Positions 17,706 through 27,081 are shown, counted from the stretch's first letter. The stretch is 36,711 nucleotides of DNA from Bacteroidales bacterium (GCA_018400955.1 JAGYLH010000030.1:1-36711); one strand, 5' to 3'. Program-made: numbers and translations. Notes: generated by a model from the letters alone, not told the origin.

Positions 17706-20402
17706 TTAAAATCTTAATGCAAAATTGAGGAAGTAGTTTGTTCCCATCATATAAAAGTACCTGGGTGGAAATTTATCCACATTTTGCTCTTCAAAATCGA
17801 ATCGGAGCTGTTCATAGCCACCAGAACTAATGCCGTTGTTGTTGAGCAGGTTGTTGGCCATCAGGTTTATTTGCAGGAAATACTTTCGTTTAATCCTGAA
17901 TGATTTACCAACGGAAACATCCACACTGTATCCGCCTGAAAGCATTTCCTGATCGGTGATAACTGCCCGGAGTGGATCAGATTCAGCCATATCCGCAACA
18001 GCTCGTTGTGTGCGCCTTTCAGGGTTGAAGCTCAGGTAGATGTCGTCAAAATAATTTACATTTAAATTCACAAAGAGGTAACGTGGGCCTACCCATTTCA
18101 AGCCCAGACTTCCCGCTGTTTGCGGTGTGCCTGTAACGAAAAAGTTTTTCAGATATACCAGGGTTGTGGTATCAGGCCGGGAGCCATTGTCAAAAGCAAT
18201 GTTCGCTTGTGGCCGGTTGGTGTAGCGGTAATTGCCCAAATTGAGTGCGCCTTGCAGCCAAACATCATAGAGCATATGCACTTCGCCACCCAGCTCAAGG
18301 CCCTGATGTGTTGTATTGATGCCAAACATAATATGGTTTACAAGTGTCCGGAAGTCGTCATGGTAGAAAGTCAAAATCTGGTTTTGATCTTTAAACTCCG
18401 TATGGTAAACAGTTGCCCTGGCTTTCACCTTGGGTGCTCTCACATGAAAACTGAGTTCGGAGCTGAATATTTTTTCGCTTGTAAGTCCTGGCGAAACGTC
18501 ATGCCTTGTCCTGGGCGAAACAAATGAATTCCGCATATAGGGGGCCTGGGTAAGGTAAGCGATGTTTCCTTCGAGAAACAGGCGGCCCGAAAACTTATAG
18601 GTTGCCCCGCCTTTGAGCCCGTAATCGAAGAAGTTGTGTTTTTGCGATTGGCCGAGGGAGTTGTCAGGATGGCGCCCGTTGCGCATATATCCTTCGCGCC
18701 AGAATGTGGTTGTGGACAATTGCCCTGCCACAAAAAAGTCGATTTTGCGGTAAGAGAAGTCCCCGCTAATCCATAATTTGCCGCTTTGTTGCCTGAGGTC
18801 GTAGTTATATCCAAAAACATCCCCTTCCATAATAACCTTGTTGGGGTCGTCCAGGTCGTTTTGTATCACATCACCCTGCCCGAAATCGCGCTCCGCAAAC
18901 TGGTCAATATCAACCCAATGGCTGCCACCAAGCAAGTCTTCAATTGTTTTAAAATAATTGACGGTGTAGTTAGAAAGCTCTACGCCCCGGTTGATGGTAA
19001 TATTGTCGTTTACACGGTGGTTGATCACCGTATTCAGGTTCAGGTTGGTCATATCATTGCGGCGGTTTTCGAGTATATAGCGCGCTTGTTTGCCTTCCGT
19101 GGCGGCAAGGTAATTGGCTTGATAAAGCTTATTCCAATCCACCTGGCTCGATGAAGGATCATTTACCCATCTGTCCCTAACCAGATTGGCTATTTCAGGG
19201 TCTTGAAACCAACTGGGTAAATACCGGTAATAATCAGGTCGCGGATCCGCTGAGTTGTACCAATTGAGCGCGCTGGTGCCGGTTTCGCCAAACATATAAG
19301 ATAAGGTGGTGGTGATATTGGTTTGGTCGTTGTATTTCCAGTAGTGGTTGAAAATGAGAACGGGTTGATTCATGGTACGCACGCGTGCATTGCGTACTTC
19401 CCCATTTTGGTATCCCCAGTTGGGATTGTAATAATTTGTTCCAATCATGTCATACACTTCCTGATAGGAACCACCCTGCATTCCGCGGCGCACAGGGGCT
19501 GCAAATGTTGTAAGTTCAACCGAATGCTTTTCGTTTATCTTTCTTTCAATTCCTACATAGTAGGCCCAGGCATCATAAAAGGTGCCGCCTATATATCCTT
19601 CCTGCCCCCATCGGCGCGAACCGCTTACAGTTACAGCCCAGTTGTTGGCCATCAATCCGGTTGAGTGAATCAGCATGGTGCGCTGTGTATAACTCCTATT
19701 GGAAAGGGAATATGAAAATTTTGTCTGCACCCTTTGGGCTGATGGCCTGGTGATGATATTTGAAATACCACCAATATTTCCAAAAGTGTTTGATGCTGTG
19801 CGCAGTCCATTTTCATAAGTACTGTTGCGGGTGGCATCATTCAACCCGCCCCACAAGGCCCACATGGTGCGGCCTGTTTCGGCATCATTGATCAGCGAGT
19901 TGCCAATATAGGTTGGTGATAGTTCATTGTCGTAGCCGCGCACCCTGAACCAGGCCTGGCCAAAACTAAATGAGGCAAACGAATTAAACACATCACCGGA
20001 TGAATGCAACAGGCCCGAAATGTTTTCAGAGCGGGCATCATTGTCCATATCGAGCATCTCCAAATTAAACTCGGGAATTCGTTGGGTATCGGCAGAAATA
20101 CCAGTAGGGAGCATTTCGACCTCACCAATTTTGGTGTCGTCTTTCACTTCTACATCCAGTATTTTGCTTTGGTAGCCGGGGGCCGAGAAAGTGATTGTTG
20201 CCTTTCCGGCAGCAATCCCAAGAAATACAAAGCTTCCATTGGCATCAGTTAAAACCTGAGTTTCGTCCAGGCTTACCAAAACAGAAGGAATGCCTTGCCG
20301 TGTCTCGGGATCAATTACCCTCCCGGACAGGTTTCCCGATTGGGAAAATGCCCAAGATGATGTGAATATCCCAAGTAAAATCACAATTAGTATTCTTCTC
20401 AT
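17706..20402 (-). CDS. TonB-dependent outer-membrane receptor with carboxypeptidase-regulatory-like N-terminus
   Basis: An 898-residue outer-membrane protein. The signal peptide (MRRILIVILLGIFTSSWAFS) is followed by a CarboxypepD_reg-like beta-sandwich of about 80 residues ('NLSGRVIDPETRQGIPSVLVSLDETQVLTDANGSFVF'). A plug region comes next ('SFSFGQAWFRVRGYDNELSPTYIGNSLINDAETGR...GGISNIITRP'), then a long beta-barrel rich in aromatic strands. The last residue is Phe ('FLNFALRF'), the usual outer-membrane barrel signature. These receptors use the proton-motive force via TonB-ExbBD to import large or scarce substrates. The next gene on the same strand is the DUF5689-type lipoprotein, 34 nt away, and a secreted EEP enzyme is divergently encoded 219 nt upstream. 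No SusD gene is present. Substrate unknown; nucleic-acid or organophosphate breakdown products are suggested by the neighbours. Confidence 0.85.
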   Translation of the reverse strand: MRRILIVILLGIFTSSWAFSQSGNLSGRVIDPETRQGIPSVLVSLDETQVLTDANGSFVFLGIAAGKATITFSAPGYQSKILDVEVKDDTKIGEVEMLPTGISADTQRIPEFNLEMLDMDNDARSENISGLLHSSGDVFNSFASFSFGQAWFRVRGYDNELSPTYIGNSLINDAETGRTMWALWGGLNDATRNSTYENGLRTASNTFGNIGGISNIITRPSAQRVQTKFSYSLSNRSYTQRTMLIHSTGLMANNWAVTVSGSRRWGQEGYIGGTFYDAWAYYVGIERKINEKHSVELTTFAAPVRRGMQGGSYQEVYDMIGTNYYNPNWGYQNGEVRNARVRTMNQPVLIFNHYWKYNDQTNITTTLSYMFGETGTSALNWYNSADPRPDYYRYLPSWFQDPEIANLVRDRWVNDPSSSQVDWNKLYQANYLAATEGKQARYILENRRNDMTNLNLNTVINHRVNDNITINRGVELSNYTVNYFKTIEDLLGGSHWVDIDQFAERDFGQGDVIQNDLDDPNKVIMEGDVFGYNYDLRQQSGKLWISGDFSYRKIDFFVAGQLSTTTFWREGYMRNGRHPDNSLGQSQKHNFFDYGLKGGATYKFSGRLFLEGNIAYLTQAPYMRNSFVSPRTRHDVSPGLTSEKIFSSELSFHVRAPKVKARATVYHTEFKDQNQILTFYHDDFRTLVNHIMFGINTTHQGLELGGEVHMLYDVWLQGALNLGNYRYTNRPQANIAFDNGSRPDTTTLVYLKNFFVTGTPQTAGSLGLKWVGPRYLFVNLNVNYFDDIYLSFNPERRTQRAVADMAESDPLRAVITDQEMLSGGYSVDVSVGKSFRIKRKYFLQINLMANNLLNNNGISSGGYEQLRFDFEEQNVDKFPPRYFYMMGTNYFLNFALRF

Positions 20403-20479
20403 AAACAGATAGATTGAATTAAGCTTTTGCTTGCAATTAGGGGTGGTAAAATGTTAATTTCCTTTAAGATTTTAGGCTG

Positions 20480-20487
20480 CAAAGTAA
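20480..20487 (-). promoter_or_regulatory. Possible -7 box for the receptor operon
   Basis: On the minus strand this reads TTACTTTG, one base from TAnnTTTG, followed by CAGCC, about 78 nt upstream of the receptor start. No -33 box at the standard distance. It lies in the 219-nt divergent region between the receptor and the EEP enzyme. Confidence 0.3.
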
Positions 20488-20582
20488 CGAATAATTTTTT
20501 GTGAAAAGCCACACAAAATTGGCAAAACTTATTATATCCCCCATAATTGCGAATACTAAACCAAACACTATACTAAAAGCAT

Positions 20583-20590
20583 TATTTTTG
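20583..20590 (+). promoter_or_regulatory. Possible -7 box for the EEP enzyme gene
   Basis: TATTTTTG matches TAnnTTTG and lies 31 nt before the ATG at 20622. The -33 element is not obvious. Confidence 0.35.
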
Positions 20591-20621
20591 CTGTTCATTT
20601 ATCCAGCTAACATTATTACAC

Positions 20622-21707
20622 ATGCTTAATAGGTCATTTATTACGCTTACACTAAGCTTCTCAATATTTCTGTGGTTGCTTGCTTTCAATCCGGCAGCAG
20701 CACAGGAAAGAAAGGCCACGGTTGCCTGTATTTCATTTTATAACATCGAAAACCTCTTTGATACAATTGACAGCCAGGGCGTCAGGGATACAGAATATAC
20801 ACCTCAGGGCAGCAAGCAGTGGGATAGTGTGAAGTACTGGGACAAAATTTCGAAAGTGGGACGTGTTATCTCAGATATTGGAACAGATATTACACCTGAT
20901 GGCTCTGCAATCATCGGCTTATCAGAAATTGAGAATATCCTGGTGTTGCAAGACCTCGTTGCTGATCCGCAAATTAAAGAACGCGATTACAAAATTGTGC
21001 ATTACGACTCGCCTGACCGTCGTGGCGTAGATGTGGCTTTGCTTTATCAAGAAAAGTACTTTACTTATTTGTCAAGTAAGCCATTTCTGTTTGTGCCTGA
21101 AGGCAGGGATGATTTCTATTCGCGTGACGTGTTGCTGGTTTCGGGAATCTTTCATGGCGAACCCATGCATATTCTTGTGAACCATTGGCCTTCGCGTGGT
21201 GGGGGCGAAAGGGCAACCCGGCCCCTTCGGAATGCGGCAGCACAGCTTACCCGACAGATAGTGGACTCGCTCATGCAAGCTGATCCCACGGCCCATATTG
21301 TGATGATGGGCGATTTCAATGATGACCCAACCAATGAAAGCATGAAAAACCACCTGCGCGCTGTTTGGAATCAAAAGAAAGTGAAGCCCGGCGACTTGTA
21401 TAACCCTTTTTATGATTTCTTTCGCAAAGGCATTGGAACCATTGCCTGGCGCGATTCATGGAACTTGTTTGACATGATTGTGTTCAATCAGACCTTGATA
21501 AGCGGTGACAAAGGAAAATATACATTCCGCAAAGCCGGGGTTTTTAATGAACGCTATCTGCTTCAAACCGAGGGGCGATTTGCGGGCTATCCGCACCGTT
21601 CGCATGTAGGCGATACTTATCTGGGTGGATATAGCGATCACTTTCCGGTGTATATTTACCTTGTCAGGGAATTTGAGATTTCGGATAAAAAAAACAAAAA
21701 CAATTAA
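20622..21707 (+). CDS. Secreted endonuclease/exonuclease/phosphatase (EEP) family protein 1
   Basis: A 361-residue protein with a signal peptide (hydrophobic 'FSIFLWLLAFNPAAAQ', cleavage likely after AAA) and a complete EEP (DNase I-like) domain. Motifs in order: FYNIENLFDTID (N of the active site), GLSEIEN (metal-binding Glu), YDSPDRRGVDVALLY, VNHWPSRGGGERATRPLRN (His/Asn), MMGDFNDDP (catalytic Asp/Asn), and YSDHFPVYIYL (terminal Asp-His pair). All catalytic residues expected of an Mg-dependent phosphodiesterase or phosphatase are present. There is no T9SS tail, so it is probably periplasmic. It is divergent from the TonB receptor/lipoprotein operon and has a paralog at 24312-25388. Substrate could be DNA, RNA or a phospho-compound; sequence alone cannot say. 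Confidence 0.85.
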   Translation: MLNRSFITLTLSFSIFLWLLAFNPAAAQERKATVACISFYNIENLFDTIDSQGVRDTEYTPQGSKQWDSVKYWDKISKVGRVISDIGTDITPDGSAIIGLSEIENILVLQDLVADPQIKERDYKIVHYDSPDRRGVDVALLYQEKYFTYLSSKPFLFVPEGRDDFYSRDVLLVSGIFHGEPMHILVNHWPSRGGGERATRPLRNAAAQLTRQIVDSLMQADPTAHIVMMGDFNDDPTNESMKNHLRAVWNQKKVKPGDLYNPFYDFFRKGIGTIAWRDSWNLFDMIVFNQTLISGDKGKYTFRKAGVFNERYLLQTEGRFAGYPHRSHVGDTYLGGYSDHFPVYIYLVREFEISDKKNKNN

Positions 21708-21749
21708 CAGCAATGATGCAATCTAAAACCAATAAATTCCTGCATTGAT

Positions 21750-22502
21750 ATGAAATCTGATAGTCTTGTTATCATACCAACTTATAAGGAGCGGGAGAAC
21801 ATTGAGCAGATAATCCGGACAGTTTTTGGTTTGGAGAAATCATTTCATGTGCTTGTTGTTGAGGATAATAGCCCAGATGGGACGGCGGCCATCGTAAAAA
21901 AACTCATGCCAGAGTTTTCAGGTCAGTTGTTCATGGAAGAACGTAAAGGAAAGTTGGGACTTGGAACAGCTTATATCCATGGTTTCAGATGGGCTTTGCG
22001 GCATGGATATGAATATATTTTCGAAATGGATGCCGATTTTTCACACAATCCCAACGATTTGTTGCGCTTGTATGATGCCTGCGCCAACCAGGGATTTGAT
22101 GTTTCTGTCGGGTCTCGCTATATTACAGGCGTGAATGTGGTAAATTGGCCCATGGGCCGCGTATTGATGTCGTATTATGCCTCGGCTTATGTACGTATGA
22201 TTACACGTTTAAAGGTACGCGACACCACAGCGGGCTTTGTTTGCTGGAAACGGAAAGTGCTTGAAACAATTGATTTGGAAAAAGTTAAATTCGTTGGCTA
22301 TGCCTTCCAGATCGAAATGAAGTATTCTGCCTGGAAGCTGGGCTTTGCCATCAAAGAAGTCCCCATTATTTTTACGGACCGCACAGATGGTGTTTCAAAA
22401 ATGACAAACAGCATCTTCAAGGAAGCTGTTTTTGGGGTAATCACCCTCCGCTTCCGTGGTTTGTTGGGTCGCATTAAACCTGCCGCTTCATTAAAAAACT
22501 GA
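21750..22502 (+). CDS. Polyprenol-phosphate mannosyltransferase-like GT2 glycosyltransferase
   Basis: A 250-residue soluble GT2 enzyme closely resembling dolichol/polyprenol-phosphate mannose synthase. It opens with VIIPTYKERENIEQIIRTV, has 'VLVVEDNSPDGT', the metal/donor-binding DAD in 'FEMDADFSHNP' (near residue 93), and 'SRYITGVNVVNWPMGR', 'RDTTAGFVCWKR' and 'GYAFQIEMKY' of the acceptor region. It lacks the C-terminal membrane helices of some relatives, so it is the short cytoplasmic/peripheral type. It would move a sugar from a nucleotide donor to polyprenyl phosphate at the inner membrane to supply periplasmic glycosylation or envelope glycans. It lies 42 nt after EEP1 and only 2 nt before the dihydroorotase gene, an arrangement I believe is common in Bacteroidota. 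Confidence 0.88.
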   Translation: MKSDSLVIIPTYKERENIEQIIRTVFGLEKSFHVLVVEDNSPDGTAAIVKKLMPEFSGQLFMEERKGKLGLGTAYIHGFRWALRHGYEYIFEMDADFSHNPNDLLRLYDACANQGFDVSVGSRYITGVNVVNWPMGRVLMSYYASAYVRMITRLKVRDTTAGFVCWKRKVLETIDLEKVKFVGYAFQIEMKYSAWKLGFAIKEVPIIFTDRTDGVSKMTNSIFKEAVFGVITLRFRGLLGRIKPAASLKN

Positions 22503-22504
22503 TT

Positions 22505-23860
22505 ATGTCATCTAAATACCTCATACGTTCAGCCAGAATACTCAACGAAGGCCTTGATATTAAGGGGGATGTGGCCATTAGCAATGGATTGATTGAGGCC
22601 ATTTTGAAGGATGGGACAGCCGTGGAGTTGGCGAAATACGCACATTACGAGCAAATTGATGCCCGGGGCAAGTTATTAATTCCAGGAATTATTGACGACC
22701 AGGTGCATTTCCGCGAACCAGGCCTTACTTATAAAGCTGATATCTACACCGAAAGCCGTGCTGCAATTGCCGGTGGTATCACCAGTTTTATGGAAATGCC
22801 CAATACCATTCCCAATACTTTAACACAGGAGTTGCTTGAAGAAAAATACCAGTTGGCTGCCGAAAAGTCCTTGGCCAATTATTCTTTTTATATGGGGGCT
22901 TCGAACGACAATCTGAAGGAAGTGGTAAAAACCGACCCTGCTAAAGTGTGTGGTATTAAGGTGTTTATGGGGTCAAGCACAGGCAATATGTTGGTTGACC
23001 GGCGCGAAACCCTCGAAGGTGTTTTTGCCGAGGCACCTTGTTTGGTGGCCGTTCATTGCGAATCGGAGCAACGAGTGCAGCAAAATCACCAAAAATATCA
23101 GGCTCAATTTGGCGACCAAGCCCCAACACGCATCCATCCACTTATCCGCGATGCGGAGGCCTGTTATGCCTCATCCAGCGAAGCCGTTGAACTGGCGATG
23201 CGCTTCAATACCCGCTTGCACGTGCTGCACCTGTCCACCGCCAGGGAAATGACACTTTTCAGTAACGAATTGCCTCTTGCAGAAAAAAGGATAACAGCCG
23301 AAGTGTGCCTGCACCATTTATGGTTTACCGACCTGGATTATGAACGCAAAGGTAATTTCATCAAATGGAATCCGGCGGTAAAAACCGGCAAGGACCGCGA
23401 AGCCCTGTGGCAAGCCTTGCTTGATGGCCGACTGGATGTGGTGGCCACCGACCATGCCCCGCACAGCCTGGAAGAGAAAAACAGGCCTTATTTTGCGGCA
23501 CCTTCGGGTGGCCCGCTCGTGCAGCATTTGTTGCCTGCCATGATGGAAAAACAGAAGGAGGGCAGGATCAGCCTGGTGCAAATGGTTGAAAAGATGTGTC
23601 ACCATCCGGCCATTTGCTTCAATATCGCAAAGCGGGGCTTTATCAGGCCTGGCTATCATGCGGACCTGGTACTTGTTGACCCGGAATCACCTTGGGTGGT
23701 AAAGCCATCAAATATATTATACAAAGCGGGCTGGTCGCCTTTTGAAGAGGAGACCTTTAGTTCGGCCATAACCCATACATTTGTGAATGGCCGCCTCGTT
23801 TATAGTGAAGGGCAGTTTGATAATTCGGTAATGGGTCAACGCCTTGTTTTTGAACGTTAA
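22505..23860 (+). CDS. pyrC: Dihydroorotase
   Basis: A 451-residue amidohydrolase that interconverts N-carbamoyl-aspartate and dihydroorotate in pyrimidine synthesis. Visible motifs: PGIIDDQVHFREPGLT (metal and substrate binding), MEMPNT, 'VFMGSSTGNM', AVHCESE (metal His), LHVLHLSTA (metal His) and VATDHAPH (catalytic Asp). The HxH motif reads QVH instead of HVH, so the first zinc-binding His is Gln; from memory this variant is usual in Bacteroidota copies, and the other motifs are intact. Start ATG is 2 nt after the glycosyltransferase stop, which implies coupled translation. Cytoplasmic. The MORN-repeat lipoprotein follows 12 nt downstream. Confidence 0.9.
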   Translation: MSSKYLIRSARILNEGLDIKGDVAISNGLIEAILKDGTAVELAKYAHYEQIDARGKLLIPGIIDDQVHFREPGLTYKADIYTESRAAIAGGITSFMEMPNTIPNTLTQELLEEKYQLAAEKSLANYSFYMGASNDNLKEVVKTDPAKVCGIKVFMGSSTGNMLVDRRETLEGVFAEAPCLVAVHCESEQRVQQNHQKYQAQFGDQAPTRIHPLIRDAEACYASSSEAVELAMRFNTRLHVLHLSTAREMTLFSNELPLAEKRITAEVCLHHLWFTDLDYERKGNFIKWNPAVKTGKDREALWQALLDGRLDVVATDHAPHSLEEKNRPYFAAPSGGPLVQHLLPAMMEKQKEGRISLVQMVEKMCHHPAICFNIAKRGFIRPGYHADLVLVDPESPWVVKPSNILYKAGWSPFEEETFSSAITHTFVNGRLVYSEGQFDNSVMGQRLVFER

Positions 23861-23872
23861 AACAGTTTTATC

Positions 23873-24310
23873 ATGCGTTTAATAATCCTCATCAGTTCGT
23901 TGATGCTATTTTATTCAGCCTGCCAATCACCGGAAAGGGAATTGGTGCCCACACATAGCGAAATGGTTGATATTTGGGACAATGGCCATCCAAAACTGGT
24001 TCGTTTATTTGCCGATATTGATGGCGAACCGGAAGCCATCCGTGAGATTCAATACCATAGCAATGGCATGAAAAGCCTTGAAGGGCCGCTACTGAACGGA
24101 GAAAGGAATGGCCTGTGGCAATCATGGTACGAGGACGGCAACCTTTGGAGCGAAGGTTTTTTTGAAAAAGGAAAAAGGCAGGGCAAGGCGGTGGTTTACC
24201 ATGCCAACGGACGCAAAATGATTGAGGGGCAATATGCCGATGACGAGCGGACAGGATTGTGGCGATCATGGGATGAGGACGGAAATCTCATAAACGAAGT
24301 TAGAAATTAA
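23873..24310 (+). CDS. Lipoprotein with MORN-type repeats
   Basis: A 145-residue protein with a lipoprotein signal (LMLFYSAC, Cys17) followed by an N-terminal linker and MORN-variant (MORN_2, YwqK-like) repeats. These are 'YHSNGMKSLEGPLLNGERNG', 'WYEDGNLWSEGFFEKGKRQG', 'YHANGRKMIEGQYADDERTG' and 'WDEDGNLINE', each with the Gly-x-x-x-x-x-G spacing of the family. Such repeats form short beta-hairpin stacks and usually mediate binding rather than catalysis; database names calling them antitoxins are not supported by anything here. It is the last gene of the run starting with EEP1 and ends 1 nt before the end of the converging EEP2 gene. Confidence 0.75.
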   Translation: MRLIILISSLMLFYSACQSPERELVPTHSEMVDIWDNGHPKLVRLFADIDGEPEAIREIQYHSNGMKSLEGPLLNGERNGLWQSWYEDGNLWSEGFFEKGKRQGKAVVYHANGRKMIEGQYADDERTGLWRSWDEDGNLINEVRN

Positions 24311-24311
24311 G

Positions 24312-25388
24312 CTACTCCTGCTGATCGAAAGCAATTCTGGTCATAACAGGCAGATGGTCGCTGAAGCCGCCAAAATAACTTTTGGAAGTGGCCGTGCGAT
24401 TGGGCCTTGGAACGCCGTTTCGCGGAGTAAATAGCATCCAGTGTTTTTTTATCACTTCTATAGGGCCGGCCCTCAGGCTTCCTTGTCGGGGCTCAAGCAG
24501 GTTGGACGAAACGATGATTTGGTCAAAATAGTCCCAGCTTCTATAATATAAGGTGCCTTCGCCAAGCAGGTAGGGTTCCATCGCCAGGTTGAAGAGCTGT
24601 CCTGCATGGATTTCTTCGTGTGGCGCATAAGCTTTCAAATGTGCAAAAAGGCTGGCATCATCCGGATTGTCGTTAAAATCACCCATAATAATGATGTTGC
24701 TGTGCCTGTTGATTGCCAGCAACGAATCAACAATTCCGCGCAAAAAGCGGGCCTGCCCGATACGCAAGTGTTCCGACTGCTCTTGTCCGCCCATACGCGA
24801 CGACCAGTGGTTTACAAAAAGGTGTAAAGTGTCTTTGGAGGCAACTATTCCCTTAACATAAAGGATGTCACGGGGGATTGACCTTCCCATACCTTCCCAT
24901 TGAACCTTCAATGGCTGTGTATGCAAGGGTTTAAAAAACTGCGGACGATATAGCATGGCCACCTCAATCCCGCGTCTGTCTGGGCCTTCGTGATGGATAA
25001 TTTTATAATCGGCCTTTTTGATAAACTGATTGTTGCGCAAATCGTCAAGTACTGTTTGGTTTTCAACTTCGCTCAAACCAAGCAAATGTGGAAAATCGAG
25101 CGTATCCATAGCTGCAATTACCCGTCCAAGGTTATCGAGTTTTGAAAAATAGCGCTCAGTGTTCCAGGCAACCTCACTGTCAGGTAAATAAGCCTTATCG
25201 TTGATAGTTGGGTCATCGATGGTATCAAAAAGGTTCTCTACATTGTAAAAGGCAATTGTAAGGCCATTTTCAGGTTCTTGCAATTGCTTCATCCATGAAT
25301 GTGTTGAACAGGAGGAAATCAGTGCGGTAAGGATGAAAATAACTGATAGCAAACGCATTGCTTTCAGGATTGAATGAAAAATGCTCAT
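24312..25388 (-). CDS. EEP-family lipoprotein 2 (endonuclease/exonuclease/phosphatase)
   Basis: A 358-residue paralog of the protein at 20622-21707, but with a lipoprotein signal (LTALISSC) and no acidic surface-export signal after the Cys, so it is likely anchored facing the periplasm. The full EEP motif series is present: FYNVENLFDTID, GLSEVENQ, HHEGPDRRGIEVAMLY, VNHWSSRMGGQEQSEHLR, IMGDFNDNPDD and FSDHLPVMTR. An alternative start ten codons in (MRLLSV) would give a more standard lipoprotein signal. The annotated ATG overlaps the hslR stop as ATGA, pointing to coupled translation behind era-der-hslR. A secreted nuclease/phosphatase in a ribosome-biogenesis operon is odd, but its close similarity to EEP1 ties it to the receptor system. 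Exact substrate unknown. Confidence 0.85.
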   Translation of the reverse strand: MSIFHSILKAMRLLSVIFILTALISSCSTHSWMKQLQEPENGLTIAFYNVENLFDTIDDPTINDKAYLPDSEVAWNTERYFSKLDNLGRVIAAMDTLDFPHLLGLSEVENQTVLDDLRNNQFIKKADYKIIHHEGPDRRGIEVAMLYRPQFFKPLHTQPLKVQWEGMGRSIPRDILYVKGIVASKDTLHLFVNHWSSRMGGQEQSEHLRIGQARFLRGIVDSLLAINRHSNIIIMGDFNDNPDDASLFAHLKAYAPHEEIHAGQLFNLAMEPYLLGEGTLYYRSWDYFDQIIVSSNLLEPRQGSLRAGPIEVIKKHWMLFTPRNGVPRPNRTATSKSYFGGFSDHLPVMTRIAFDQQE

Positions 25389-25777
25389 GGTTTGATTTCT
25401 TTTTTGAGTACTTCTATTAACCGGCGTTCCTTTTTTGTGGGCCTGCCGATGCCTCTTTCGCGGCGTTCATAATTGAACTCACGCATCAATTGCAGGCGCT
25501 CGTATTCCCCGGTGGGGGTGAGGTCATCATAAACATCAACCACTTGCTTGGCCGACACCCTGTTTTTGATGAGCGATTTTACCTGAACGGTTTTGGTAAG
25601 CTGGTCCAGTTTGATGCTTATTACCTCGTTTTCCTTTAATTCGCGAGAGGGCTTTACAGCTTGTTCATCAATTTTTATTTTACCGCCCCTGCAGGCCTCT
25701 CCGGCCAGGGTTCGGGTTTTAAAAATGCGGGCTGCCCACAACCACTTATCAATCCTGATGGTATTGGTTTCGGTCAT
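25385..25777 (-). CDS. hslR: S4-domain RNA-binding protein (Hsp15-like)
   Basis: A 130-residue basic protein with an N-terminal S4 RNA-binding domain: '[26 protein letters not shown]' and '[42 protein letters not shown]'. The C-terminus is basic ('[23 protein letters not shown]'). The order and length match HslR/Hsp15, which in E. coli binds 50S subunits carrying a stalled nascent chain and helps recycle them. ATG overlaps the der stop (ATGA on the minus strand, 25774-25777), and its own stop overlaps the EEP2 start the same way. Location with era and der fits a ribosome-maintenance operon. Confidence 0.85.
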   Translation of the reverse strand: MTETNTIRIDKWLWAARIFKTRTLAGEACRGGKIKIDEQAVKPSRELKENEVISIKLDQLTKTVQVKSLIKNRVSAKQVVDVYDDLTPTGEYERLQLMREFNYERRERGIGRPTKKERRLIEVLKKEIKP

Positions 25778-27081
25778 TTTTGCCTGAAGTACAATTGAAC
25801 GGGAACGCCTGTAAAATTGAACTTTTCGCGCAACCTGTTTTCAAGAAAACGTTTGTAGTTGTCCTTTACGTCGCGCGGGTGGTTACAAAAAAACACGAAT
25901 TGTGGCGCAGCTGTTTTTAATTGGGTTATATATTTAATTCTGATGTATTTCCCCCTTGAAGCAGCAGGCGCCGGACTGGCCTCAATGATTGGCAGGAATA
26001 TATCGTTGAGTTTGGCAGTAGGAATCCTTCTTTGGCGGTTTTCGTAAACCTGATGAGCTGTTTCGAGCACCTTGTATATTCGCTGCTTATTGATAACGGA
26101 GGTGAATATGATGGGAATATCCGTAAAAGGTGAAGTGCGTTCGCGGATGGCTTTTTCGTATTCGAGGTGGGTGTTGGATTCTTTTTCGATCAGGTCCCAT
26201 TTATTTACAACGATGAGAACCCCTTTCCTGTTTTTTTCTGCTAAATGTAGGATATTCAGGTCCTGGCTTTCCATGCCGGATTGGGCGTCGATAAGCAATA
26301 TAACCACATCACTTTCCTCGATAGCTCTGATGGCGCGCAACACAGAATAAAATTCGATGTTTTCGTAAACCTTCCCCTTTTTGCGCAGTCCTGCTGTGTC
26401 CACCAGGATAAAATCCATCCCAAAGGCATTGTAACGTGTATGAATTGAGTCGCGGGTGGTGCCCGCCACATCCGTAACGATATTGCGGTCAACGCCCAGC
26501 AATGCATTGATGAGGGAGCTTTTGCCAACATTGGGGCGGCCCACAACAGTAAATTTCGGCAAATCCGATTCGGGCTCAACAGTATCATCTGGCAGGTGAA
26601 GCACGAGTTCGTCAAGCAATTCGCCGGTACCACTCCCATTAATAGCCGAAACAGTAAAAATTTCGCCGAGGCCCAAAGCATAAAACTCGTGAGCATCAGC
26701 AATGCGGTCGGAATTGTCAACCTTATTGGCCACCACCATTACTTTTTTCTTGCATTGCCTCAGAATGATAGCTACCTCACTATCCAGTATATGCATACCT
26801 TCGCGCACATCAACTACAAAAAGTATTATATCAGACTCATCAATGGCGAGCGCTACCTGTTTTCGGATTTCTTCTTCAAAAACATCTTCGGAACCAACTA
26901 CATAGCCCCCTGTGTCAATAACCGCAAAGTGTTTTCCATTCCAATCACTTTGCCCGTAATGCCTGTCGCGGGTTACGCCTGAGGTTTCTTCAACAATAGC
27001 CTGACGGGCTTCTACAAGGCGGTTAAATAAGGTGGACTTTCCCACATTAGGCCGACCAACAATAGCAACAATATTTCCCAT
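25774..27081 (-). CDS. der: Ribosome-assembly GTPase Der (EngA)
   Basis: A 435-residue double GTPase. G domain 1: [14 protein letters not shown] at about residues 8-21, DTGG, NKVD. G domain 2: [16 protein letters not shown] near 182, [24 protein letters not shown]. The C-terminal KH-like domain ends in '[14 protein letters not shown]', typical of Der. Two consecutive G domains are unique to this family, which is needed for 50S subunit maturation. Full length compared with other Der proteins. It follows era by 17 nt on the minus strand and overlaps hslR by 4 nt. Confidence 0.96.
   Translation of the reverse strand: MGNIVAIVGRPNVGKSTLFNRLVEARQAIVEETSGVTRDRHYGQSDWNGKHFAVIDTGGYVVGSEDVFEEEIRKQVALAIDESDIILFVVDVREGMHILDSEVAIILRQCKKKVMVVANKVDNSDRIADAHEFYALGLGEIFTVSAINGSGTGELLDELVLHLPDDTVEPESDLPKFTVVGRPNVGKSSLINALLGVDRNIVTDVAGTTRDSIHTRYNAFGMDFILVDTAGLRKKGKVYENIEFYSVLRAIRAIEESDVVILLIDAQSGMESQDLNILHLAEKNRKGVLIVVNKWDLIEKESNTHLEYEKAIRERTSPFTDIPIIFTSVINKQRIYKVLETAHQVYENRQRRIPTAKLNDIFLPIIEASPAPAASRGKYIRIKYITQLKTAAPQFVFFCNHPRDVKDNYKRFLENRLREKFNFTGVPVQLYFRQK

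Noticed and set aside
23873-24310. MORN-repeat lipoprotein as part of a toxin-antitoxin pair
   Set aside because: The family name in databases suggests it, but there is no toxin gene next to it, and it has a lipoprotein signal.
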